Shown here piece after piece: positions 7,479-16,455 of a DNA stretch of 64,000 nucleotides. The notes under the pieces are model-generated. The model was not told the DNA's origin, ran no database searches, and saw nothing but the letters and a program-made list of their open reading frames with translations. The position numbers and the translations under genes are program-made. The DNA comes from DASRSS01 sp963799045 (lineage in GTDB: Bacteria; Actinomycetota; Actinomycetes; Mycobacteriales; Jatrophihabitantaceae), in NCBI GenBank assembly GCA_963799045.1, contig CAWCVN010000006.1, positions 124,001 to 188,000 on the forward strand, in the 5' to 3' direction. Within the stretch, counting starts at the first letter, position 1; the number at the start of each line of letters is the position of its first letter.

Positions 7479-10184
7479 GCAGGCGTCGCGGCTCAGCTCG
7501 TCGGGAACGCGGGAGCTCGGCGCCGACCAGCTGGCACCGGCAACGATGGGCGCGCGTGATCAGCGCGAGCGCCTCGGCGGCGGACTGCGGCCGCGCGTAG
7601 AGGAAGCCCTGCGCCGAATCGACCGCGCAGCTGGTCAGGTTGGTGAGCTGCTCGGGGTGCTCCACGCCCTCGGCGACCACGGTGAGGCCGAAGGCGTGAG
7701 CGGCACGGGCCATCAGGTGAACGAGCTCGTGGTGCGTCTGGTCGGTGGACGCCACAAAGCTGCGGTCGATCTTCAGTGTGTCGATCGGCAGCCGCAGCAG
7801 CTGGCCGATCGAGGTGAAGCCGGTGCCGAAGTCGTCGATGGCGACCTGCACGCCGAGCCCGCGCAGCTTGAGCAGGTTCCCGGTCGCGGTGAGGTTCTCC
7901 ACCAGCACGGTCTCGGTCAGCTCGACGATCAGTCGCTGTGGGGCGATGCCCGACGTCTCGAGCGCATGGCGTACGTCCGCGACCAGGGTGTCGCTGGACA
8001 GGTGCCGCCCGGAGATGTTGACCGCCATCGTCAGGCCGAGCTCGCCGACCGACTCGTCCCAACCGGCGAGCTGCCTGGTGGCCTCGAGCAGCGTCCACCG
8101 GCCGATGTCGTTGATGAGGTTCGACGCTTCCGCCACCGGGATGAACTCGCCCGGCGCGACCATGCCGTGGCCCGGGCGGTTCCACCGGATCAGCGCCTCG
8201 ACACCGTGCGGGCGGCCGCTCCGCAGGTCGACGACCGGCTGATAGTGCAGCACGAACTCGTCGTTGACCAGGCCGGCAGCGATCGCCTGTTCGCAGCTCG
8301 CACGCCGCGCGCAGCTCCTCGCGCAGCTCGTCGTCGAAGAGGTTGAAGCGACCGCGCCCGTCCTTCTTCGCCTGGTACGCCGCGGCGTCGGCCTCGTTGA
8401 GCAGCCGACCCGCGTCGATGTAGGCATCGGAGCAGACGGCCACGCCGACGCTGGCGCCCACATGCAGGTGGCGGTGCCCGAGCTGGAGCGGCTCGGCGAG
8501 CGTGTCGACGACCCGCTGGGCGAGGTCTGCGACGTCGCGTCCGCTGCTGACGTCCTCGAGCAGCACCACGAACTCGTCGCCGCCGAGGCGTGCCACGGTG
8601 TCACTGCCGCGCACGACAGCGGTCATCCGCCGCGCGCAGTCGACGAGCACGCATGTCGCCGGCCTCGTGCCCGAGCGCGTCGTTGACGGCCTTGAAGTGG
8701 TCGAGGTCGATGAACATCAGCGCGGTGACCGTGCCGTTCCGGCGCGCCCGCTGCAGTGACTTGTCGATCGTCGCCATCGCCTGTGCGCGGTTGGTCAGCT
8801 CGGTGAGCGGGTCGTGGGCGGCGCGGTAGGCCAGATCCGACTGGGCCGCGTCGCGCTCGTGGATGGCGCCGATGATCGTCTCCACGGACTCGTGCACCAC
8901 CCGCCCGAGCGGTCCGGGCAGGGCGCGGCGCACCACGTCGCTGTCCAGCTCGCCGGCGGCGACGGCCGCGGCCTGGGCCTCGATGTTGCGCAGGCTGGCG
9001 ACGGCTGCGGCGAGTCCGCGGGCGGCCGTGCGCACCTCGCGGGGCCCGCCGACCTCTACGTCGTCCAGCACGCCCTCGCTGACCTGGCGAGCGCCCGCGG
9101 CGAGCTTTCCGAGCGGCCGGGCGACCGACCGCAGGATCCACCAGCCGATGAGGGCGGACAGCAGCGCCAGCGCCAGAACGATCGCGGTGATCGTCCACAG
9201 TGCGCGCACGGCCGTGTCCCGCTGCGCCGTGGCGGCGTGCTGGACCTCGGCGAGGGCGGTCGTGAGGACGCCGTCGAGAACCTGGTCGCGCTGCTGGCTG
9301 TCCAGGTACAGCCTGGTCAGCTCGTTGGGCGGGATCGGGCCCGGGTTGGCCGCGGACCGGTCCGCGTACGAGTCGAAGCCGAATGCCGCAGGTGAGGCGG
9401 TGGCGACCTGGAGCGCGTGCACGATGGTGGGGGAGCCGACGGCGAGAAGGTTGGCGAGGGCAGCGTGATAGCCGCCCCAGACCTGTAGCCAGTCGCCGAC
9501 GGCACGCTGGGAGTCGTCGGCCGCCAGCAGGCTGGGGTAGGCGGCACCGGCGAGGTCGGCGATCTCCAACTGCGCGTACTGGACCAGCTGCGTGACCCGC
9601 GAGAGGTCGTTGAGCGCCAGCCCGACGCCGGTGTCGAGTCCGGTGCCGAACGCCTGAGCGATCAGGCTGGCCTGGGCGCCGGTCATCGAGGTGATCAGGT
9701 CCTGGGCGATGTAGAAGCCGTCGGTGAGGTGGGTGACGGAGTCGATGGAGTTGCGCAAGCGTGCCACCGACTTGCGCGTTGCCGCGGACAGGCCGGCGGT
9801 GCGCGGATCGCGGGCCAATGCGGTGACCGCGGTGTCGGTGGCCTTGCGCAGCTTGGCGACGTTCGCGGCGGTGAGGCCGAACTTCGACGTGGAGATCCCG
9901 GACAACCCCAGCGCGCTGGCCAGCGCGGGGACCCGGACGATCACGCGCGCCATGCTCGGGACCAGTTCGCCGAGCACGGCACGCTGGGCCTCGGCGACCC
10001 GCGCCGTCGTCGCGACGAGGCTCTCGACCTGCCGGGCGTTGCCCGCCCGCACACTGCGTTGCTGGACCTCCCAGGCAGCGAACGCGGTCATCCCGAGCAG
10101 CGGTACCAGCACCAGGGTGAGCAGCCGCGCGCGCAGGGTGCCGCCGTCACGGCGTGCCCCCGGTAGCGTCGACATAATTGTCAA
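7408..10184 (-). CDS. NIT/HAMP-GGDEF-EAL membrane protein, copy 1, frameshifted as read
   Basis: A cyclic di-GMP enzyme close in sequence to the intact neighbour at 10246-12915. The first frame (from 10184) encodes a membrane anchor near residues 20-38, an extracytoplasmic sensing region resembling the nitrate/nitrite-sensing NIT fold, a second membrane segment, a HAMP-like linker and the start of GGDEF (FIDLDHFKAVNDALGHEAGD). A shift near 8650 leads to RGSDTVARLGGDEFVVLLE, which keeps the GGDEF active site and an RxxD I-site five residues upstream. A second shift near 8300 leads to the EAL domain (YQPVVDL, GVEALIRW, DDFGTGFTS), also intact. The end is uncertain: one frame stops at 7408 inside the 3' end of map, another at 7493. 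It could be a decaying duplicate or a gene with two sequence errors. Confidence 0.8.
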
Positions 10185-10245
10185 TTCGACACTGCGCCCG
10201 GAAACCTGAGAAGTCCGGCGATCTTGGCCGCTCGCGGGCGCCGGT

Positions 10246-12915
10246 TCACGCGGTGAAGGCGAGGATCTCAGCGGAGAGGTTGGGGAGCCGGATGAACGCG
10301 AGCGCCTCGGCTGCGACCTGCGGCCGCGCGTAGAGGTAGCCCTGGGCCGAGTCGACGGCGCAGCGGGACAGGGCGGTCAGTTGCGCCGGTTCCTCCACCC
10401 CCTCCGCAACCACGCGCAGCCCGAATGCGTGAGCAGCGCGGGCCATGAGGTGTACCAGCTCGTGGTGGGTCGGGTCCTGTGAGGCGATGAAGCTGCGATC
10501 GATCTTGAGCACATCGAGCGGCAGCCGCAGTAGTTGGCCGATCGAGGTGAACCCGGTGCCGAAGTCGTCGATGGCCACCTTGATGCCGAGCTCGCGGAGC
10601 TTGAGCAGGTTGCCGCTCGCGGTCACGTGCTCGACGAGCACCGTCTCGGTGAGCTCGATGATCAACTGAGCCGGGTCGATTCCGGACGCGTCGAGCGCGC
10701 GCCGGATGTCGTCTATCAGGGTGTCGCTGGCCAGGTGCCGGCCAGAGATGTTGACCGCCATCGTCAGCCGGCGTTCGCCGAGCTCGGTGTTCCAGCTGGC
10801 AAGCTGCGCGGTGGCCTCCATCAGGGTCCACCGGCCGATGTCGTTGATGAGCGTGGAGGACTCTGCGATCGGAATGAAATCGGCGGGCGAGAGCAGGCCT
10901 TGCTCCGGGTGCTCCCAGCGGATCAGGGCCTCGACTCCCTCCGCTCGGCCGGTACGCAGGTCCACCACGGGCTGGTAGTGCAGGACGAACTCGCCGGCGG
11001 CCAGGCCCGCCGCGATCGCGTGCTCGATCTCGGTGTGCCGGGCCAGCTCGGCGCGCAGCTCGTCGTCGAAGAGGCTGAAGCGCCCCCGGCCCTCCTTCTT
11101 GGCCTGGTACGCCGCAGCGTCTGCCTCGCCGAGCAGGCGTTCGGCGTCGACGTTGGCGTCGGTGCAGACGGCGACGCCGACGCTCGCGCTGACGTGTAGC
11201 TGCCGGTGGCCGAGCCGGATGGGCTCGGCGAGCCGTGCGACCAGGCGCTGGGCGAGCCCGGCGACATCGGCGCCGCTGGTGACCCCCTCGAGGAGGATGA
11301 CGAACTCGTCGCCGCCGAGGCGGGCGACAGTGTCGCTGCTACGGACGACACGGGTCATCCGCCGCGCGCAGGCAACGAGCACCGCGTCGCCGGCCTCGTG
11401 CCCCAGCGTGTCGTTGACCGTCTTGAAATGGTCGAGGTCGACGAACATCAGGGCGGTGACGGTGCCCTTCTCCCGAGCGCGCTGTAGCGATGACTCGATC
11501 AGCGCCATCGCGTGCGCGCGGTTGGTCAGCGCGGTCAAGGAATCGTGCGCGGCCTGGTGGGCGAGATCGGCCTGGGCGGCGTCGCGTTCGTGGATAGCGC
11601 CGACGATCGTCTGGACCGAGGCGTGGACCACCTCACCGAGCGGACCGGGCAGCGGTCGGCGGACGACGTCGCTGTGCAGTTCTCCGGCGGCGACCGCGGC
11701 GGCCTGGGCCTCGATGTTGCGCAGGTTGGCGACGGCGGCGGCCAGGCCACGTGCAGCGGTGCGCACCTCGTGCGGACCGTCGACGCGGACCTCCTCCAGG
11801 ACGCCTTCGCTCACCTTGCGGGCGCTGTCGGCCAGCCTGCGCAACGGGCGGCTTACGGAGCGAAGGATAAGCCAAGCGACCAGCGCGGATCCCAGGGCCA
11901 CGGCGAGCAGGACTGCGGCGATGGACCACAGCGCGAGGTCTGCGTTCCGGCTCTGCGCCCTGGCCGAATCCTGCACGCGGCGCAGCGCGAGCGTCAGCAC
12001 CTGGTACAGCGCCTTGTCGCGCTCGGTGCTGCTGCGGTAGAGGGTGATGAGTTCCTCGCTGGCGATCGGGCCGGGGCTTTCTGCCACACGCGCCGCATCG
12101 ATGTCGAAGGTGCGGGCGGCGGTGGTGTCCAGGGCAGTCCGCAGGGCGTGCGCCAGCTGCGGCGCCCCATGGACGAGCAGCTCCTGGCGTACCGCATCGA
12201 GGCCGCCCCACACCCGCAACCAGTCCTGCACCGCGGCGCCGGAGTCGCCGTTGGAGAACAGGTCCGGGTAGGCGGCGCCGGCGAGCTCGGCGGTCTCCAG
12301 TTCGGCGTAGGTCTCCAACTGGGTGACGCGAGACAGGTCGCGGACGGCCAGTGCGGCCTGCGTGTCCAGCCCGGTCTCGAAGGCCTTGGTGACGAACTCG
12401 GCCTGGGCCGCGGCGAGCCGGCGGCTCAGCGCCGTCGCTTGGTCGAACCCCTTCGGCAGGCCGGTCACCGAGCCGATCTCGGTGCGCACGTCGGACATCG
12501 TCTTACGTGCGTCGCCGGCCAGCTTCGCCGTCCTTGCGTCGCCGGCCAGCTGGGCCACCGCGCGGTCCGTGGCGCCGCGAAGCCTCGCGAGCTGCGTGTT
12601 GTCGATCCCGAGCGCGGAGAGCTTGAGGCCGGACAGCCCCAGCTCGGACGCCAGGCTCGGGGCCGTCATGATCACGGTGGCCATGCTCGGCGTCAGCTCG
12701 CTCAGCACGGCGTCTTGAGCCCGGGAGACCCGGCCGATGGACCTGACGAGCGCGTCGACCCGCCGCGCGTGGGCGGCCGAGGACGCGCGGGTATGGATTT
12801 CGAACGCTGCGAAGGCGGTCATTCCCAACAGCGGTACGAGCACGAGCAGGAGCAGCCGGGTGCGCAGGGTCCCGCCGTCACGGCGGGCCGACAGGCCGAT
12901 TGACACGTCAGTCAT
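10246..12915 (-). CDS. NIT/HAMP-GGDEF-EAL cyclic di-GMP signalling protein, copy 2
   Basis: An intact 889-residue bifunctional diguanylate cyclase/phosphodiesterase candidate. Order of parts: RDGGTLRTRLLLLVLVPLLG starts a transmembrane helix at about 15-38; an extracytoplasmic helical region resembling NIT sensors runs to about 330; a second helix follows (WSIAAVLLAVALGSALVAWL); then a HAMP-like segment to about 405. GGDEF spans about 455-610 (FVDLDHFKTVNDTLGHEAGD; RSSDTVARLGGDEF with an RxxD I-site) and EAL about 630-880 (YQPVVDL, GVEALIRW, DDFGTGFTSIGQLL). Both catalytic motifs are complete, so it could make or break cyclic di-GMP. It lies 86 bases behind the SIS gene and 61 bases ahead of copy 1, all on one strand, so a three-gene transcript is plausible. 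Confidence 0.93.
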   Translation of the reverse strand: MTDVSIGLSARRDGGTLRTRLLLLVLVPLLGMTAFAAFEIHTRASSAAHARRVDALVRSIGRVSRAQDAVLSELTPSMATVIMTAPSLASELGLSGLKLSALGIDNTQLARLRGATDRAVAQLAGDARTAKLAGDARKTMSDVRTEIGSVTGLPKGFDQATALSRRLAAAQAEFVTKAFETGLDTQAALAVRDLSRVTQLETYAELETAELAGAAYPDLFSNGDSGAAVQDWLRVWGGLDAVRQELLVHGAPQLAHALRTALDTTAARTFDIDAARVAESPGPIASEELITLYRSSTERDKALYQVLTLALRRVQDSARAQSRNADLALWSIAAVLLAVALGSALVAWLILRSVSRPLRRLADSARKVSEGVLEEVRVDGPHEVRTAARGLAAAVANLRNIEAQAAAVAAGELHSDVVRRPLPGPLGEVVHASVQTIVGAIHERDAAQADLAHQAAHDSLTALTNRAHAMALIESSLQRAREKGTVTALMFVDLDHFKTVNDTLGHEAGDAVLVACARRMTRVVRSSDTVARLGGDEFVILLEGVTSGADVAGLAQRLVARLAEPIRLGHRQLHVSASVGVAVCTDANVDAERLLGEADAAAYQAKKEGRGRFSLFDDELRAELARHTEIEHAIAAGLAAGEFVLHYQPVVDLRTGRAEGVEALIRWEHPEQGLLSPADFIPIAESSTLINDIGRWTLMEATAQLASWNTELGERRLTMAVNISGRHLASDTLIDDIRRALDASGIDPAQLIIELTETVLVEHVTASGNLLKLRELGIKVAIDDFGTGFTSIGQLLRLPLDVLKIDRSFIASQDPTHHELVHLMARAAHAFGLRVVAEGVEEPAQLTALSRCAVDSAQGYLYARPQVAAEALAFIRLPNLSAEILAFTA

Positions 12916-13001
12916 TTCGGCAGGTCCCGGCTGATTCTGAGCCGAAACGGACGCGCGGTGAAGTTGTTCACCCGCACCGGGCGGCGGCCGGCAGCGCGGA
13001 T

Positions 13002-14030
13002 TCAGCGCGTGCGGGTGACCTTCGACAGCCCGCGGGGGCGGTCCGGGTCCGAGCCGCGATCCAGCGCCAGCCGCCAGGCCAGGCGTTGCAGCGGGAGGAT
13101 CTCCAGCAGCGGGTGCAGCTCCTCGGCGACGCCGTCGGTCGCCACCGGCAGTCCGTCGGCGGGGCCGACCGGCAGGATGCGGGCGCCGGCAGCGTGCAAC
13201 CGCTCCACGACGGCCGCCATCGCCGCCCCACCGCGGTTGGGGGTGCGCACCGCGATGACTGGGACCTCGGCGTCGACCATCGCCAGCGGCCCGTGCAGCA
13301 GGTCGGCGCCGGAGAACGCCTGCGCCGAGATGTAGCTGGTCTCCATCAGCTTCAGGGCCGCCTCGCGGGCGGTCGGGTAGGAGTAGCCGCGGGCCGTGAC
13401 GACCAGCCGGGGGTGGTCGCGGAGTAGACCCGCCGCGGACTCCAGTCCGTCCAGCTCGAGGGTCCGCGCGGCGGCCTGCGGAACCGCGGCTGCCCGCGCC
13501 GCCGCCGACTCGCTTCCCGCGCCGCCGCCGATTAGCAGGTACAGCGCCAGCAATTCGGCCGTGTAGGTTTTCGTCGCCGCGACCGCCAGCTCAGGGCCGG
13601 CGAGCACGTCGACGGCAAGTTCGGCGGCCTCGGCCAGCGGTGAATCGGCGGCGTTGGTGACCGCGACGGTGAGGGCGCCCAGCTCGCGGGCGGCCCTGGT
13701 CGAGTCGACGAGGTCCGGCGAGGTCCCCGACTGGCTCACGGCGAGGAACAGCACGTCGGTCAGGTCGGGGCGGGCGTCGTACACGGTCATCGACGACGGG
13801 GAGGCCAGCCCGGCGGGCAGGCCGAGCCGGATCTCGGCCAGGTACTTGGCGTAGAGGGCGGCGTGGTCGCTGGTGCCCCGCGCGGCGATCAGGACGAACC
13901 GGGGCGCGGCCCGCCGGATATGCGCCGCGGCGGCCGCCACCTCGGATGTCTGGGCCAGCAGCCGGGCGAGGGCGGCCGGCTGCTCGGCGATCTCCGCGGC
14001 CATCCGGGCGCCGCGCTCGGGCACGGTCAC
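13002..14030 (-). CDS. Double-SIS sugar-phosphate protein (GlmS isomerase / NagB-II type)
   Basis: A 342-residue protein with two SIS (sugar isomerase) domains and no glutaminase domain. The first has ARGTSDHAALYAKYLAE and SQSGTSPDLVDSTRAA, the second ARGYSYPTAREAALKLMET. It ends LDRGSDPDRPRGLSKVTRTR, the ending of GlmS-type isomerases and NagB-II glucosamine-6-phosphate deaminases. The likely role is deamination or isomerisation of an amino sugar phosphate. The GTG start is the only one that fits the EIAEQP N-terminus. It diverges from infA across 262 bases and may be co-transcribed with the two cyclic di-GMP genes. Confidence 0.85.
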   Translation of the reverse strand: MTVPERGARMAAEIAEQPAALARLLAQTSEVAAAAAHIRRAAPRFVLIAARGTSDHAALYAKYLAEIRLGLPAGLASPSSMTVYDARPDLTDVLFLAVSQSGTSPDLVDSTRAARELGALTVAVTNAADSPLAEAAELAVDVLAGPELAVAATKTYTAELLALYLLIGGGAGSESAAARAAAVPQAAARTLELDGLESAAGLLRDHPRLVVTARGYSYPTAREAALKLMETSYISAQAFSGADLLHGPLAMVDAEVPVIAVRTPNRGGAAMAAVVERLHAAGARILPVGPADGLPVATDGVAEELHPLLEILPLQRLAWRLALDRGSDPDRPRGLSKVTRTR

Positions 14031-14144
14031 TGCGCGCTCCAGGTCGGTAGAAGAAATGGACTAGACCACTTGCGGAATGAGTCTCCCGCCGCGGCCGCTC
14101 GGCGTCAACGCCTGCGCCGCCGCGGCCGGTTCGCAGGGGGCGTT

Positions 14145-14174
14145 TTGGCAACTGCGCTGTGACCCGGGTAAAGT
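14145..14174 (+). promoter_or_regulatory. Promoter ahead of infA
   Basis: TTGGCA at 14145-14150 and TAAAGT at 14169-14174 are separated by 18 bases, a good match to a housekeeping sigma-70 type promoter. It lies about 120 bases ahead of infA in the gap divergent from the SIS gene. It is probably needed because the inserted block separates infA from the secY-adk-map transcript. Confidence 0.55.
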
Positions 14175-14292
14175 CGTCTGTTGGCGCATGCCGCCCTACT
14201 CCCATGCTCGCTGTGGCCGCGGGTCGGAGTGCGGAGATCCCTCGCGTGCTGCGCCGTGCACGAGACCGTAGAAGCGAAGAAAAGCGGAGGAT

Positions 14293-14514
14293 ATGCCCAA
14301 AAAGGACGGGGCCATCGAGGTCGAAGGCCGCGTGGTCGAGCCGTTGCCCAACGCGATGTTCCGGGTGGAACTGAGCAACGGGCACAGGGTGCTCGCCCAC
14401 ATCAGCGGCAAGATGCGCCAGCACTACATCCGCATCCTCCCCGAGGATCGCGTGGTGGTGGAGCTGTCGCCGTACGACCTCACCCGTGGGCGCATCGTCT
14501 ACCGCTACAAGTAG
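14293..14514 (+). CDS. infA: Translation initiation factor IF-1
   Basis: IF-1 occupies the A site of the 30S subunit during initiation. The 73-residue S1-fold protein (KKDGAIEVEGRVVEPLPNA, then LSNGHRVLAHISGKMR) is of standard length. An AGCGGAGGA ribosome-binding stretch precedes the ATG. It starts the second block of the conserved cluster, infA-rpmJ-rpsM-rpsK-rpsD-rpoA-rplQ. Confidence 0.97.
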   Translation: MPKKDGAIEVEGRVVEPLPNAMFRVELSNGHRVLAHISGKMRQHYIRILPEDRVVVELSPYDLTRGRIVYRYK

Positions 14515-14590
14515 TCCGCGACTGCGGGCGACCCAGTCGCCGCAATCGAATTCGTCAATGCCACCGAGAACACCGCAAAGGACTAGGACC

Positions 14591-14704
14591 GTGAAGGTCA
14601 AGCCGAGCGTCAAGCCGATCTGCGACAAGTGCAAGGTGATCCGTCGCAACGGTCGGGTCATGGTGATCTGCGAGAACCTGCGCCACAAGCAACGGCAGGG
14701 CTGA
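14591..14704 (+). CDS. rpmJ: 50S ribosomal protein L36, zinc form
   Basis: The 37-residue L36 (MKVKPSVKPICDKCKVIRRN...) has a CDKC pair, a third Cys in VICEN and a His in LRHKQRQG, the zinc-binding form. The start is a GTG. It lies in its usual place between infA and rpsM. Confidence 0.95.
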   Translation: MKVKPSVKPICDKCKVIRRNGRVMVICENLRHKQRQG

Positions 14705-14710
14705 TCGCCT

Positions 14711-14728
14711 TCAGGCCTGCCGGCCTGA
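14711..14728 (+). terminator. Hairpin behind rpmJ
   Basis: TCAGGCC (14711-14717) and GGCCTGA (14722-14728) form a perfect 7-bp stem with a TGCC loop, seven bases after the rpmJ stop. There is no T-run, so it may be a processing or stabilising hairpin and not a true terminator. A second hairpin (CCCCGC TCC GCGGGG, 14887-14901) lies in the leader before rpsM. Confidence 0.35.
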
Positions 14729-14949
14729 GCGACGGCCTCGAGAAGACCGTCGCGCGGCGAGGTGGTCACCTCTGATGGTGGTCACCGACCCCCTGCGGGC
14801 ACGCCGCACCACGCACCGAACTCAATAAGCGTCGACCAGCCTCGCCCTCCGGGTGCCGAGGTTCACCTCCGGATCGAAGGCCGGAGCCCCGCTCCGCGGG
14901 GACGGTGGCGCAGGAAACCTTCGACGAACAAGTCAGGAGAACCGCCCGC

Positions 14950-15330
14950 ATGGCACGTCTTGCCGGCGTCGATCTGCCCCGCGAAAAGCGGATGGAGGTC
15001 GCGCTCACCTACATCTACGGCATCGGTCGTACCCGCGCGAAGCAGACGCTCGAGGCCACCGGGGTCAGCCCGGACCTGCGCGCCCGCGACCTGTCCGACG
15101 AGGACCTGGTCCGGCTGCGCGATCACATCGAAGTCAGCTTCCGCGTCGAAGGAGACCTCCGCCGCGAGGTCGCCGCGGACATCCGGCGCAAGGTCGAGAT
15201 CGGCTGCTACCAGGGTGTCCGGCACCGCCGCGGCCTGCCCGTCCACGGTCAGCGGACCAAGACCAACGCCCGCACGCGCAAGGGGCCGAAGAAGACCATT
15301 GCCGGCAAGAAGAAGGCAGGAAAGAAGTGA
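14950..15330 (+). CDS. rpsM: 30S ribosomal protein S13
   Basis: S13 sits in the 30S head and contacts the P-site tRNA and the 50S subunit. The 126-residue product starts MARLAGVDLPREKRMEVALT and has the basic C-terminal tail (TNARTRKGPKKT...). An in-frame GTG at 14905 would add 15 unrelated residues; the ATG at 14950 fits the family and follows AGGAGA. Confidence 0.96.
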   Translation: MARLAGVDLPREKRMEVALTYIYGIGRTRAKQTLEATGVSPDLRARDLSDEDLVRLRDHIEVSFRVEGDLRREVAADIRRKVEIGCYQGVRHRRGLPVHGQRTKTNARTRKGPKKTIAGKKKAGKK

Positions 15331-15378
15331 CGATGAGCGCTCGCGCGAACAGCTCGGCCGTCTGGGCGGGGGTAAGTA

Positions 15379-15783
15379 ATGCCGGGTCCGGCACGCAAGG
15401 GGGCGGTCAAGAAGGTCCGCCGCAAGGAGAAGAAGAACATCGCGGTGGGCCAGGCCCACATCAAGAGCACCTTCAACAACACGATCGTGTCGATCACCGA
15501 CCCGCAGGGCAACGTGATCAGCTGGGCCTCGGCCGGGCACGTGGGGTTCAAGGGCTCCCGCAAGTCGACGCCGTTCGCCGCCCAGATGGCGGCCGAGAAC
15601 GCGGCCCGCAAGGCACAGGAGCACGGCCTGAAGAAGGTCGACGTCTTCGTCAAGGGGCCCGGCTCCGGGCGAGAGACCGCGATCCGCTCGCTGCAGGCGA
15701 CCGGGCTCGAGGTCGGCACGATCTCCGACGTCACGCCACAGCCGCACAACGGCTGCCGCCCGCCGAAGCGCCGCCGGGTCTGA
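15379..15783 (+). CDS. rpsK: 30S ribosomal protein S11
   Basis: S11 forms part of the 30S platform at the mRNA exit. The 134-residue product has the conserved HIKSTFNNTIVSITD, the SAGHVGFKGSRKSTPFAAQ core and the C-terminal PHNGCRPPKRRRV. It follows rpsM by 48 bases and precedes rpsD by 13. Confidence 0.97.
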   Translation: MPGPARKGAVKKVRRKEKKNIAVGQAHIKSTFNNTIVSITDPQGNVISWASAGHVGFKGSRKSTPFAAQMAAENAARKAQEHGLKKVDVFVKGPGSGRETAIRSLQATGLEVGTISDVTPQPHNGCRPPKRRRV

Positions 15784-15796
15784 GGGAGGACGCACG

Positions 15797-16402
15797 ATGG
15801 CTCGTTACACCGGACCCGCGACGCGCATCTCGCGCCGCCTCAACGTCGACCTGGTCGGCGGGGACAGCTCCTTCGAGCGCCGTCCGTATCCGCCCGGCCA
15901 GCACGGCCGCTCGCGGATCAAGCAGAGCGAGTTCCTGCTGCAGATGCAGGAAAAGCAGAAGGCCAAGTACAGCTACGGGGTGCTGGAAAAGCAGTTCCGC
16001 CGCTACTACGAGGAGGCCGTCGCCCGACAGGGCAAGACGGGTGACAATCTGCTGCAGATCCTCGAGTCGCGCCTGGACAACGTCGTCTACCGTGCCGGTC
16101 TGGCCCGCACGCGCCGCCAGGCGCGGCAGCTGGTCAGCCACGGTCACTTCCTCGTCAACGGCCAGAAGGTCGACATCCCCAGCTTCCGCGTGTCGCAGTG
16201 GGACATCATCGACGTCAAGCCGAAGTCGTTGGAGTCGACCCCGTTCCTGATCGCGCGCGAGACCTACGGCGAGCGGCCGATTCCTGCATGGCTGCAGGTT
16301 GTGCCGAACACGCTGCGCATCCTCGTGCACCAGCTGCCGGTCCGGGCTCAGATCGAGATCCCGGTCCAGGAGCAGCTGATCGTCGAGCTTTACTCGAAGT
16401 AA
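15797..16402 (+). CDS. rpsD: 30S ribosomal protein S4
   Basis: S4 nucleates 30S assembly and influences decoding accuracy. The 201-residue product is of usual length and has the S4 RNA-binding domain at about 90-155 (RLDNVVYRAGLARTRRQARQ, LVSHGHFLVNGQKVDIPS). There are no zinc cysteines at the N-terminus, so this is the zinc-free form. It sits between rpsK and rpoA as in most actinobacteria. Confidence 0.97.
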   Translation: MARYTGPATRISRRLNVDLVGGDSSFERRPYPPGQHGRSRIKQSEFLLQMQEKQKAKYSYGVLEKQFRRYYEEAVARQGKTGDNLLQILESRLDNVVYRAGLARTRRQARQLVSHGHFLVNGQKVDIPSFRVSQWDIIDVKPKSLESTPFLIARETYGERPIPAWLQVVPNTLRILVHQLPVRAQIEIPVQEQLIVELYSK

Positions 16403-16455
16403 GCACCAGTCAGGACGTCATATAGCGGGCGTCCACGACCCCAAGGAGCACAACT

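Noticed and set aside
14905..14949. Upstream GTG start for rpsM
   Set aside because: It adds 15 residues absent from S13; the ATG at 14950 has an AGGAGA site and the conserved MARLAGVDLP start.
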